A DNA stretch of 64,000 bases, taken from Phenylobacterium sp. J367. GTDB lineage: Bacteria > Pseudomonadota > Alphaproteobacteria > Caulobacterales > Caulobacteraceae. The stretch's first letter is position 1; every line of letters starts with the position of its first letter. Below the pieces are notes generated by a model. It had not been told where the DNA came from, ran no database searches, and saw only the letters and a list, made by a program, of their open reading frames with translations. Both the position numbers and the translations under genes were made by a program. Positions 19,505-27,977 of the stretch are shown here, piece by piece. Location of the stretch: the NCBI RefSeq assembly GCF_024699985.1, contig NZ_JAJONA010000001.1, forward strand, positions 3,726,501 to 3,790,500, given 5' to 3'.

Positions 19505-20553
19505 TCAAAACGTCCGTTCGGCCGGCGCCAATCCGAGGCAGATCAGCTCGGCCACGTTATCTGCCTCGCGGTCTGGGTCTTGGATCGCCTCCTGCCAGAG
19601 CCCGGACGGGAGAGAACTGCAAAGGGCCAGCCAGAAGCGGGGCGCCAACTGATGGTGCCGCTCCCGCAGTTCGCCTGCGCCGACGCCGTCGATCAAGCGC
19701 GGCCGTAATAGCATCCAAAGGCCCGCCCACTGTAGTCGCCGTCGGGCTTCGCTATGGCCGTCCGCTCCGCTCAGCGCTGCGATCGGACTTAGCGGCTGCA
19801 CGTCGGGGCTGAAATAACTGAGCGCCGTCGCCCGGACAAAGCGTCCGACGCCCGCAGCCGTCACAGGCCCAGGCGCAAGGGTGGCGTCCTGCACGTGTAG
19901 GAAGATCGTGAGGGTGCGGGAGTGGCAGGCGGACACGAGATGGTCCCGTTCGCCGAAGTAGAGGCCAAGCGTGTGGGAGCTCACCTTCAGAAATGCGGCG
20001 ATCTCCTCCATGGGAGCCTGGGGGGCGCCGGTTCAACAGGTAAGACGCGCTGGCGAGGATTGCGTCCCGGCTACCTGCCTCAAGTGGCTGGAAGCGCTGG
20101 TGCCGATTTCTCTCACCTGTCGGCGACGTTCCGCGATTGCCGACGCAGCCGTACGTGATCAGGTCCTGCAGAGCTTCGATTGTCCGACGCCTTCCTGCAC
20201 CGGTTAGTGGGGTTGGGCCGACGAGCGGCGCGAACAACGTGAGGCCGAGCACGACCCTTGCAGCCACCCCGGAGTCGCAGGCGCGCACTTCTCCGGAGCG
20301 AATTCCCGCGTCCACGACCGACGCGACCTCGGCGATTACCGGCCGCAGAACGTCCTCGTGGCGGAAGAGGTAGGATCTCTCCAGGTCGTAGCAGGTCGGC
20401 ATGGTTGGGATCGAGGGCGGCTCCAATGAAGCCGTGGAGCGTCTTCAACGCGCGTCCGTGGCGCCGCATTGCCGCCTTGAGCCCGGCAACAAGAATGTCA
20501 GCGCTGGGGACGCCGCCGCCATCCCTGTCGGTCAGCCGGCGAATGCCGCTCAT
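19505..20553 (-). CDS. TetR-like regulator, apparently two TetR units in one chain (two frameshifts)
   Basis: Two single extra bases, near 20391 and in the run of six G at 20028-20033, break the frame; removing both gives an open frame of about 349 codons. The second half is clearly TetR-like: RDAILASASYLLNRRPQAP, then MEEIAAFLKVSSHTLGLYFG and ERDHLVSACHSRTL, followed by a helical ligand-binding domain. The first half (HEDVLRPVIAEVASVVDAGI with VVLGLTLFAPLVG) resembles a TetR ligand-binding domain whose own DNA-binding part is not visible. It may be a two-unit TetR fusion, or two genes whose junction is hidden by further errors. The start at 20553 is a guess with GGAG upstream. Confidence 0.5.
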
Positions 20554-21427
20554 CGCGAAAGTCTCCGCTTCTGCTGACCGGCCGTCCTGTTCAGCCAATC
20601 CACTGTGGCGCCGGGTCCCGAAGATGGACGAATGGTACAGCATTAAAGCAGCTGGGGGACGGTTGGACCGGGCCAAGCCCAAGCGAGCGCCTTGGATTCG
20701 TGAAATCCGCAGCGTCAGCGCCGACGCCGCGCGTCCTCGGAAGCCGGCATAGCCCAACTTCCGTTGTCGCAAGCCCGGTCGAGCAATGAGCAGCCAGTCG
20801 CCGAACGAACCCCCTAGCCGTGACGAAGTTTCGCAGCACCAGCGCCAGATAGGGCGGCAGGGCGAGCTGCAACTTGCGCAACCCATCTTTTGACGTTGCC
20901 CGAAAGCTTGCGCCGCTCGCGAGCGACCTGACGCGAGAGCGAACCAGCCCTGCGCCGGGCGAGGCCGGCAAGCTGCTAGCCGTGCTGAGAATATTGGCGC
21001 TGTCGTCTCCCGACCTGGTTGGCAAGATCGAAAAGGCGGCGCAGACGGGTTCGATCAGGATTGGAATCGCACCAAGGAATCTAGAGCGTCTACGTGGCGT
21101 CGTGCGCGGGAATTGGGCGGGTTCACAGCTCGGTCCGGCTGCGCTCGGCGGCTCTTCGGCAATCGTTTATTCCTCCGAGCCGACTTGGAGTTCTGGCGAC
21201 GCCCTGCGTTGGCCTCGCCGTCGCCCAGCCGATGACCCGGCGCCTTCGGGTTCAACCCCACGACGCCCCTGCACGCGCGGGCCGCCGACAATGTCGACGA
21301 GGCTGCGATGGGAGGGGGCTTCGATGCTGAGACGTTGTTGCAACTGGGGCGGAGGGCTACAGGGCAGAGCAGCCTGCATCCGCGCGCAAGCCGCGGCGGA
21401 TGTGACGGTGCACCGTGGGTGAGAGAA
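20554..21427. other. 874-base stretch, coding status unresolved
   Basis: Open frames occur on both strands. On the minus strand, pieces such as LPPYLALVLRNFVTARG and GDWLLIARPGLRQRKLGYAG lie in different frames near 20750-20880 and could belong to the N-terminal side of the TetR-like gene or a separate broken gene. On the plus strand a frame from 20874 reads AGKLLAVLRILALSSPDLVG. Neither has a family that I recognise or a supported start. Confidence 0.3.
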
Positions 21428-21799
21428 ATGCCGAAGAGTCAGCGGATTTGGGTCGAGCTCAGCGGCGAGATCATTGTTGCAAGAATCCGAGGGGCGTTGA
21501 CCGCCGAGGATGTGACCGAACTCCAGTCACAAGTCATGCTTCTCCTGTCGGAAAGCGGCCGATCACGGGTGCTGTATGACGCCCTCGAGATGGAACCTCC
21601 GGACGTCGATTTGACCCTCGCGCAGCAGCCGAACAGTGAAGAGCTCCGGAGACGCGGCGTCCGCGCAGCGCTCCTGGTTCCGAATACGCGACTGGCCTAC
21701 ATCGCCCGGCTGGCATTTGGGGAGGGCAATTTTCGGGTGATCTACAACGACTTGGCAGAAGCCATTCGCTGGCTTGCCGACGACGGCCGGCTGGCTTAG
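21428..21799 (+). CDS. SpoIIAA/STAS-like protein
   Basis: A 123-residue single-domain protein with the alternating strand-helix pattern of STAS-like domains: WVELSGEIIVARIRGALTAE opens the sheet, SGRSRVLYDALEME is the central strand and turn where anti-sigma antagonists carry their phospho-Ser (here no clear Ser-Asp pair), and a helix with TRLAYIARLAFGEGN precedes VIYNDLAEAIRWL. Related proteins occur as stand-alone domains of unknown role or as antagonists in partner-switching. No sigma or anti-sigma gene adjoins it. ATG 21428 follows a weak GAGAGAA purine stretch; earlier in-frame starts add residues without homology. Confidence 0.6.
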   Translation: MPKSQRIWVELSGEIIVARIRGALTAEDVTELQSQVMLLLSESGRSRVLYDALEMEPPDVDLTLAQQPNSEELRRRGVRAALLVPNTRLAYIARLAFGEGNFRVIYNDLAEAIRWLADDGRLA

Positions 21800-21963
21800 C
21801 CGGAGCGACATCGACGCGGCGCGCCTTGTCGCCATTCCCGGGTTCAGGTCTCAAGGGGCTACAGCAGGGGCGGGCGCGCGCCGCGTGGGATGCGCCTGTC
21901 AGCAAGCGCCGGCTTCAGCGGCGACGATTGGGCGCCGGATTGCCGCACCCGGTTGCGGCGCGA

Positions 21964-21981
21964 TAGTTAGCATGCCAACTA
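21964..21981. promoter_or_regulatory. MarR-type palindrome just before the MarR start codon
   Basis: TAGTTAGCATGCCAACTA is an 18-base inverted repeat matching at 16 of 18 positions. It ends 6 bases before ATG 21988, a place where a bound repressor would block promoter or ribosome. The pattern strongly resembles operators of EmrR/MarR-type regulators that control their own efflux operon. Confidence 0.7.
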
Positions 21982-21987
21982 CTGGCC

Positions 21988-22428
21988 ATGCAGCGAGTGC
22001 ATCTGACTGACCCTCACTCCGAGTTGTCCCGTCGACTGGCCTTCATCCACCGGCGCTGGCGCGCCCGCCTGGACGAGCGTCTCCGAAGAACCGGGCTGAC
22101 GCAAAGTCGCTGGCAGCTGCTGCTTGTCCTGTCGAAGGCAGACGGCGGCCTCCTCCAGCGCGAGCTCGCGGAGCGCGTGGGGATCGAGGCGTCCACGCTG
22201 GTGCGTCAGCTCGACGCCCTGCAACGCGACGGGCTGATCTTCCGTGAGGCGGTCGCCGGAGATCGACGCGCCAAGCTCGTACAGCTCGCACCAGGGGCCC
22301 AGCCCGTGTTGGACCACATCACGGAGGTCGCCGACGCGCTGCGGGAGGAAATTCTGCACGGGATCCCGAAGGACGATCTCGGCACGACCGTATCTGTCCT
22401 TCGCCGCATCAGTGAGCGTCTGGAGTAG
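21988..22428 (+). CDS. MarR-family regulator of the downstream EmrAB-type operon
   Basis: A 146-residue MarR protein close in form to the SlyA/EmrR group: HSELSRRLAFIHRRWRARLD, then GLTQSRWQLLLVLSKADGG, the recognition helix ASTLVRQLDALQRDGLI and the wing REAVAGDRRAKLVQL. It is the first gene of an operon with an EmrA-type adaptor starting 7 bases after its stop and an EmrB-type pump. With the palindrome overlapping its start region, it most likely represses the whole operon and responds to a pump substrate. Confidence 0.92.
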   Translation: MQRVHLTDPHSELSRRLAFIHRRWRARLDERLRRTGLTQSRWQLLLVLSKADGGLLQRELAERVGIEASTLVRQLDALQRDGLIFREAVAGDRRAKLVQLAPGAQPVLDHITEVADALREEILHGIPKDDLGTTVSVLRRISERLE

Positions 22429-22434
22429 GTTGAG

Positions 22435-23556
22435 ATGTCCGGAGAAAGCCAAACAGATGTCGGCGCCGCCAAGGCGAGGCCCCGTGCAGCAAGGCGCAAG
22501 ATCGCCCTGGCCAGCGTCCTCGCCGCTGCCGCCGTCGTTTGCGCCGGCGGCTTTATCCATGCGCGGGGGCAGCACGTCTACGCCAACGACGCGCGGATCG
22601 CATCCGACGTCGTGGCGCTGGCGAGCGAAGCGGCCGGTCGTGTGGTGGAATTGAAGGTCCGCCCGGGGGACGCGGTGCGCGCCGGGCAGGTATTGGTGCG
22701 GCTCGAACCCCGCGACGCCGAGTTCGCCCTGCAGGAGATCGAGGCCAACATCGCCGCACTCGAGGCTCAGAAGGCACAGCTGCGCGCCCAGCAGGCGGCG
22801 ATCAACTCGCGCGTCGGACGCGCCGTCGAGGTCTCCAATGCTGGAGTGCTGCAGGCCGAAGCAGGGCTCGCAGCTGCGCAGGCGGACCTCAAGCTGGCCC
22901 GCAGCGCCTTCGGCCGAACGCAGACGCTGTACAGCAAGGGACTGCTCGCCAGGAGTCGGCTCGAGGAAGACCAGGCGCGCCTGACGGCCGCCGAAAAGGC
23001 CGTCGACCGAGCAAGGGCCGCAGTCGATGCGGCTCGGGGGGACGTCTACGTCACGGCCTCCGGGCGGGATGACGCTGACGTCCTGAATGAACAGATCGCA
23101 GCTCTCGACGCGCAACGCGCCGGTCTCCTCGCTAAGAGAGCGCAGCAATCGCTGGACCTCTCGCGGCGAGAGATCGTGGCGGCATTCGACGGCGTGATAG
23201 ACCAGACGTTCGTCGATGCGGGCGAGTTCGTCACGCCGGGCCCGGATCCTGATGTACCATAATCCCGGGAACGTCTGGGTCGATGCGAACGTCAAGGAAA
23301 CGGAATTCCGAAAGCTCGCGGTGGGGCCCAGGCGACGGTAAAGGTCGATGCCTACCCTGGCCGCAAGTTCAAAGCTCGGGTGCAGCGGATCGGCGGAGCC
23401 GCGACCAGTCAATTCGCCCTGCTGCCCAATCCGAACCCCAGCGGCAACTTCACGAAGGTCACCCAGCGCCTGCCGGTGCGACTTGTTCTGGAAGAGGCGA
23501 ATAGCTTCCTACGGCCTGGCATGATGGTTGAGGTCAACATCAATGCGGTCGACTAG
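22435..23556 (+). CDS. EmrA/HlyD-type efflux adaptor (two compensating frameshifts)
   Basis: About 373 residues. One membrane segment (about residues 22-38) is followed by VYANDARIASDVVALASEAAG, the lipoyl half, a coiled-coil hairpin (about 95-215), the second lipoyl half with VAAFDGVIDQTFVDAGEFVTPG, and a C-terminal barrel. An extra base near 23238-23243 and a missing base near 23323-23329 shift the frame out and back: the middle piece reads YHNPGNVWVDANVKETEFRK and the end ATVKVDAYPGRKFKARVQRI. The stop at 23554-23556 overlaps the pump gene start. It spans the periplasm for the partner MFS pump. Confidence 0.88.
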
Positions 23557-25117
23557 CGAGCTCTTCGAACGCTACGGACCTGGCTATCGCTGGCTGGCGA
23601 CGGTGACCGCGATGGTCTCCGCCGTGGCCGTTGTATTGTCGTCGACCATCGTCAACGTCGCCGTGCCGGCCATCATGGGCGAATTCGGCATGAGCGCGAC
23701 GGAGGTTCAGTGGCTGTCCACTGGCTTTCTCGCCGCCATGACGGTGACCATGCTGATGACCGCCTGGTGCGAACGCGCCATTGGGCAGCGGGCGACCATG
23801 GTCGGAGCGCTGGGCCTCTTCCTCTTCGGCTCCATCCTCGGAGGGCTCGCGCCGGACCAGAATGTGCTGGTGGTCAGCCGCGTGCTGCAGGGCCTTGCCG
23901 CCGGTGTGGTCCAGCCGCTCGCCATGGTGACGATGTTTCAGGTCTTCCCTCCGGAACGGCGCGGGGCTGCCATGGGCATCTTCGGGATCGGCGTCGTGCT
24001 TGCGCCGGCGCTTGGTCCCTGGGTCGGCGGCCTCCTCATGGACAGCTTCAATTGGCGGTTCCTGTTCTACCTCGGGATCCCGTTCGGCCTCGGCGGAATG
24101 GCCTTGGCGCACTTGTTCTTGCCGGTCCGCGATCCCCTTGCTGCGAGGCCGAAGCTCGACTGGCAGGCTATGATCATCCTTTCCGTGTTCCTGCTGGCGC
24201 TTCTGCAGGGCATATCCTCGGGCCAGCGGGCGGGCTGGGAATCCAATCCCGTGCTGGGATGCTTCGCCCTCTCGCTGGCCGCCGGAGCGGCGTTCCTGTG
24301 GCGGGAGCTGACAGCGCGCGATCCGCTGTTGGACTTGCGTCTCTTCCGAAATGGGCCCTTCGCAGCGGCGTCCGTGGTCAGCTTTGTGCTCGGCGCCGGG
24401 CTCTTTGGCTCGACCTACCTTCTTCCGGTCTTCGTGCAGCAGATCCAGGGCTACACGCCGACGCAGGCCGGCTTGCTGCTGATGCCCGCAGGTTTCGCGC
24501 TCGTCGTGGTCTTCCCGTTGGCTGGCGCGCTCAGCGACAAGCTTTCGACGGGCCTCCTGATTGGTTTCGGGCTGGCCGTGTTCGCCTACTCGTCATGGCT
24601 GACATCTCACGTGACGGCCGGTACGGCGTTCTGGACGCTGGCTTGGTGGACGGTGATCAGCCGGATCGGGATGGGCGCGGTCTTTCCGTCCCTCAGCGCC
24701 GCTTCGTTGAAGGTCCTGCCGCCGCACCTGCTGGCCCAGGGCTCCGGCGCCATGAACTTCACGCGCCAACTCGGGGGCGCGCTGGGCACTGGCCTGCTTT
24801 CCGTCCTCCTGGAGCGGCGAACGATTCTTCATGGCGAGGCTTTCGCAGCGACTCAGACGCCCGACAACGTCGCGACTGCAGAATACCTGGGGCAGGCGAG
24901 CCGGATCATGGCCGAGCTTGGCCTGTCCGGTCCCGAGCAAGGGGCGGCGGCTGGATGGCTGCTGGGACAAACCGTCTATGCTCAGTCATCCGCAGCGGCG
25001 TTCCGAGACGGCTTCCTGCTCACCGCCATCGCGTTCGTCGCGGCGATCATTCCGACGATCATACTGCAGCGGGCGATCAGCTCGGCAGGTCGAAGTCGTC
25101 TTGCCTCCGACCGCTAG
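23543..25117 (+). CDS. EmrB/QacA-type MFS drug transporter (DHA2, 14 TM)
   Basis: A 524-residue proton-coupled drug exporter. Fourteen hydrophobic segments are visible, with the DHA2 hallmarks: helix 1 with ALSSTIVNVAVPAI-like sequence (VVLSSTIVNVAVPAIMG), motif A after helix 2 (CERAIGQRATM), and motif C in helix 5 (GIGVVLAPALGPWVGGLL). It overlaps the adaptor gene by 14 bases, so the two are coupled. The ATG at 23543 is preferred; an in-frame GTG at 23528 would add five residues. The adaptor-pump pair needs an outer-membrane channel, which is not in this operon; the NodT-type protein at 7480 or a TolC elsewhere could serve. Confidence 0.93.
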   Translation: MRSTSELFERYGPGYRWLATVTAMVSAVAVVLSSTIVNVAVPAIMGEFGMSATEVQWLSTGFLAAMTVTMLMTAWCERAIGQRATMVGALGLFLFGSILGGLAPDQNVLVVSRVLQGLAAGVVQPLAMVTMFQVFPPERRGAAMGIFGIGVVLAPALGPWVGGLLMDSFNWRFLFYLGIPFGLGGMALAHLFLPVRDPLAARPKLDWQAMIILSVFLLALLQGISSGQRAGWESNPVLGCFALSLAAGAAFLWRELTARDPLLDLRLFRNGPFAAASVVSFVLGAGLFGSTYLLPVFVQQIQGYTPTQAGLLLMPAGFALVVVFPLAGALSDKLSTGLLIGFGLAVFAYSSWLTSHVTAGTAFWTLAWWTVISRIGMGAVFPSLSAASLKVLPPHLLAQGSGAMNFTRQLGGALGTGLLSVLLERRTILHGEAFAATQTPDNVATAEYLGQASRIMAELGLSGPEQGAAAGWLLGQTVYAQSSAAAFRDGFLLTAIAFVAAIIPTIILQRAISSAGRSRLASDR

Positions 25118-25345
25118 GACTAGCAAGCCGGGTGAACGCCAGGTCGGCAGCCTTGGAGGGCCCGCGTCCGCTGACCTTGGCCGCCGCCCCACCTCGACAA
25201 GGTGCCCATGGCCCTGCGACCGCCGCTCGAATCCCACCGCGGCGATTGCGCAGCGTCATGCTGGCCCAATCCGGCGACGTTTCCGCGGGCTGGCGCGGGA
25301 GCTGTTGGCTTTTTGCAAGGCGGCGGGCGGGCCTGCGGTGCACCG

Positions 25346-25978
25346 CTACGTGCGCGGAGATGGGGATTCGCCAGCTCCGCGGGGGTGCCCCTCGAAAGTG
25401 AAGAGAGCCTGGACAACGCGCGACACCAGAGGCTTCGCCGCCGAAGACGAAGCCGGTTCGCCGGACAGCACGATCGGCGCCAGCGTCTCGGCCACGCACA
25501 GCTGGATCAGCAACGCGGCCATGACATCTGGATCTGAGACGTGCAACCGGCCGGTGTTGGCTTGCTGGACGAACCAGCCTTCGAGGTCGCGCCGGGCACG
25601 TCCCAGCACATCCTCCCGCCAAGCGGCGCCGGCGGCTTCTGTCTCGATCGTGCGCGGCGCGAGCAATTCGCGGGTTAGCGGTCGATTGAGGTAGGCCTGC
25701 ATTTCGACCGCATATCTCTCCAGCGCCTGCGACGGCGTGCGTCCAGCCGGCTGGCCAATCGCGGGCGGCGGACAGTTTGCCGCCTGGTCCGCAGCCAGGG
25801 CGGTGAAGAATCCGGTTCGACCCCCAAATCGATTGTAGAGGGTCTGCTTGGACACTCCGGCCGACCGAGCGATCTGGACAAGAGAGACGCCCACCCCCCG
25901 TCGGGAGATCAGGGCCTCTGCGGCCTTCAGGAGTGCGGTGGTCTTTTGATGGTCGATCCCGCCCCTTGCCCGCGCCAT
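25346..25978 (-). CDS. TetR-family regulator
   Basis: A 210-residue TetR protein with helix-turn-helix at about residues 10-60: TTALLKAAEALISRRGVGVS, then IARSAGVSKQTLYNRFGGRTG. The C-terminal domain, with helices around ALERYAVEMQAYLNRPLT and AALLIQLCVAETLAPIVL, is of the TetR_C_7/AefR-like kind seen in regulators of RND and MFS pumps. ATG 25978 is chosen since homology starts soon after; the frame is open to 26011. It converges on the EmrAB-type operon with a 228-base gap and may be an independent regulator of it. Confidence 0.85.
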   Translation of the reverse strand: MARARGGIDHQKTTALLKAAEALISRRGVGVSLVQIARSAGVSKQTLYNRFGGRTGFFTALAADQAANCPPPAIGQPAGRTPSQALERYAVEMQAYLNRPLTRELLAPRTIETEAAGAAWREDVLGRARRDLEGWFVQQANTGRLHVSDPDVMAALLIQLCVAETLAPIVLSGEPASSSAAKPLVSRVVQALFTFEGHPRGAGESPSPRT

Positions 25979-26366
25979 TCGCCTTCCACACAAACCGGCG
26001 GTGGCTCGCACCGCGCCGGCGCTGCACGAGCGCCTCGACTTGACTTCCTAGCGCCTTCCGGCGCCCGAAGCGTTAGCCGTTCTACAACTGAAAGGGCTCG
26101 CCCCGCCAGCGGGGACCACCGAGCTCTCCGGACGCCCATCCTTGCACATTGTACGGACTGGGCCGTGCGCCACGGCGGAGCATTCGAACTCGGGACAGCC
26201 TGGGATCGAGTGCGTGTCTCGTCGCGGTGGGAGGCGAAGCCTGCGGGTGACACGTACGGGCAGGGACCCGGCGTCGATCCCAGGGCGAAAGGCGTCGCAG
26301 CCCAAAGGTACGCTGGGCCGGCCTTCCCGAAACAATGCGGAAACGTGCGGCCGCGACACTTCTGAA
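25979..26366. other. 388-base divergent gap, nothing recognised
   Basis: Separates the TetR gene (leftward) from the receiver-domain gene (rightward) and must hold both promoters. No clear palindrome or short gene was found. Confidence 0.4.
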
Positions 26367-26768
26367 ATGCTGGCCCCCGCGCCTCAACGCCCCTGCAGCG
26401 CCCGGGTGCTCGTCGTAGATCCGGACGGGACCGCGCGGCGGCGATTGGCTTGCCTTCTGGAGCAGCACGGCTTTGAAGTCGAGGCTGCGGCCAACTCGAC
26501 CGAAGCAGTCTTCCTCCTCGCGAGCCAAGGCGCTGATCTCGTCATCATCGAACTAGCGCTCCCGGAAGCGGAGGACGGCATTGAGCTGTGCTCATGTCTC
26601 AGCACACGGCCGAACGCGCCCGCCGTCATTATCCATTCCAAAATGAACAGTGCTTCAGACTGCATCAGGGGCTTGGAAGGGGGCGCCGACGATTACCTGT
26701 CCAAGCCGTGTAATCCCCGGGAGTTGCTGGCGCGGGTCCGGGCGGTGCTTCGCCGGCGGCGTCGTTAG
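26367..26768 (+). CDS. Stand-alone receiver-like domain lacking the phospho-acceptor Asp
   Basis: A 133-residue response-regulator receiver fold with no output domain. It has VLVVDPD at about 14-20, the strand LVIIELALPEAEDG at 58-71, IIHSKM with Ser91 at the switch position and LSKPCNP with the conserved Lys113. The residue that normally accepts phosphate is Glu62 rather than Asp, and the second acid of the usual Asp-Asp pair is Pro19. It therefore probably cannot be phosphorylated in the usual way and may act as a constitutive or partner-binding pseudo-receiver. It ends in a run of Arg where an OmpR-type DNA-binding domain would begin, so a truncated regulator is an alternative. Confidence 0.75.
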   Translation: MLAPAPQRPCSARVLVVDPDGTARRRLACLLEQHGFEVEAAANSTEAVFLLASQGADLVIIELALPEAEDGIELCSCLSTRPNAPAVIIHSKMNSASDCIRGLEGGADDYLSKPCNPRELLARVRAVLRRRRR

Positions 26769-26787
26769 ATGCACCTAGGTGCGTCTC

Positions 26788-27549
26788 TCAGGCCCGGCTC
26801 CAGTTGAAGCAGCCAGCCGGCACGCCAGAGCCGCTCACCAGCAACGCGCCGTGCCGGTAGAAGGACCACCGCTGGTCGGCCGGCGCATCGACGACCACCA
26901 CACCCATGGACGGGTCCGTCCAGACGAGCCGGGCGTCCGTCGCGGAGAGCGCGGACCAGACTTGGTTCGGGTTCGTCCCGGGCGCGAAGACGACGGTGGT
27001 GAACGGCTGGTCCGGCGGTGGCTTGAGCGACCAGGCTCCGGCCGCGCCCGTGATCAGCCCGAGCAGGAGCACGGCGGCGGCCGGGCCCGAGATTCTCGGT
27101 CCGCCCGGACGGAAGCCCCGCAGCATCAGGAATCCGATGATGAGCGGCAGCGCGCCGAAAGCGGCGAACCAGATAAGATCCCACATGAGCGGGTTGGGAC
27201 TGTCGAGCTTGATGCGGTGGATGCCCAGCACCCAGTGCGAGAGGACGCTGTCGACGATGTGCCAGACGCCGAAACCGAGGAGGACTGAGCCGAACAGCGG
27301 GCGTCCCCAGCCTTCCTCTCGGCTCTTGTGGGCGCGCCACAAGCCAAACAAGCCGACCGCCGCGACGACGTACATCAAGGCATGGAAGTAGCCGTCCCAC
27401 AGCACCTGCAGGCGCATGTCGGCCATGCCAGGCACCAGGCTCAGGAGGTGGTGCCACTGCAGGATCTGGTGCAGCACGATGCCGTCAAAGAAGCCGCCCA
27501 GCGCAAAGCCGAGAACAGCGCCCCAGCGGGTCCAGGGTGATTTGAACAT
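26788..27549 (-). CDS. DUF2243 membrane protein with a C-terminal extension
   Basis: About 253 residues. The first 150 match the DUF2243 pattern: GFALGGFFDGIVLHQILQWH with two His in the first helices, MADMRLQVLWDGYFHALMY, and HIVDSVLSHWVLGIHRIK. Four to five membrane segments are visible. After them comes a soluble, strand-rich tail (about 190-253, from FTTVVFAPGTN to SGVPAGCFNW). The histidines suggest metal or heme handling but the family role is unknown. GGAGGATAGCC before ATG 27549 fixes the start. The gene is convergent with the receiver gene and separate from the TonB receptor upstream. Confidence 0.85.
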   Translation of the reverse strand: MFKSPWTRWGAVLGFALGGFFDGIVLHQILQWHHLLSLVPGMADMRLQVLWDGYFHALMYVVAAVGLFGLWRAHKSREEGWGRPLFGSVLLGFGVWHIVDSVLSHWVLGIHRIKLDSPNPLMWDLIWFAAFGALPLIIGFLMLRGFRPGGPRISGPAAAVLLLGLITGAAGAWSLKPPPDQPFTTVVFAPGTNPNQVWSALSATDARLVWTDPSMGVVVVDAPADQRWSFYRHGALLVSGSGVPAGCFNWSRA

Positions 27550-27977
27550 GGCTATCCTCCTTGCAGCTGAACTGTACGAGGCCGCCGCGGTTCCCGGGTA
27601 GCTCATGACAACGCCCGGTGAAGTACCTGAGGCGCGCTCAGCGCCGGCGTGAGGACGGTGGCGTCTGCTTCCATCGCGCCCGAAGCTTCGGGAGGGGCGG
27701 TCCCTGCATACCTCTAAAACAAGGCTGCCCAGTTCCCTTCTCAGCGAAGGCGTGCTGCGGGGAGGGGACTCTGCTATTCTCCGGTTCGTGGAGCCGTTCT
27801 TGCTCTCGCCCATTGCTGATGTGCCTCCGCATCATCAATCCGCCAGCCAAAGATTCTGACGGTATCTCAGACGGTATTCAAATCCGCGTGAGCGAGAATG
27901 TATCGTTTAATCAGAAACTTAGGGCATTCGAAGATAATCGAGTGGGAATAGGCTGGGGGCCTTGGAGGGTTATCGGC
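27550..27977. other. 428-base gap with a short direct repeat
   Basis: No gene recognised. GACGGTAT occurs twice, at 27858-27865 and 27870-27877, in a stretch that is richer in A+T than its surroundings. The same word is part of the palindrome at 30298-30312 in front of the neighbouring TonB receptor gene, so a shared regulator is conceivable. Confidence 0.4.
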
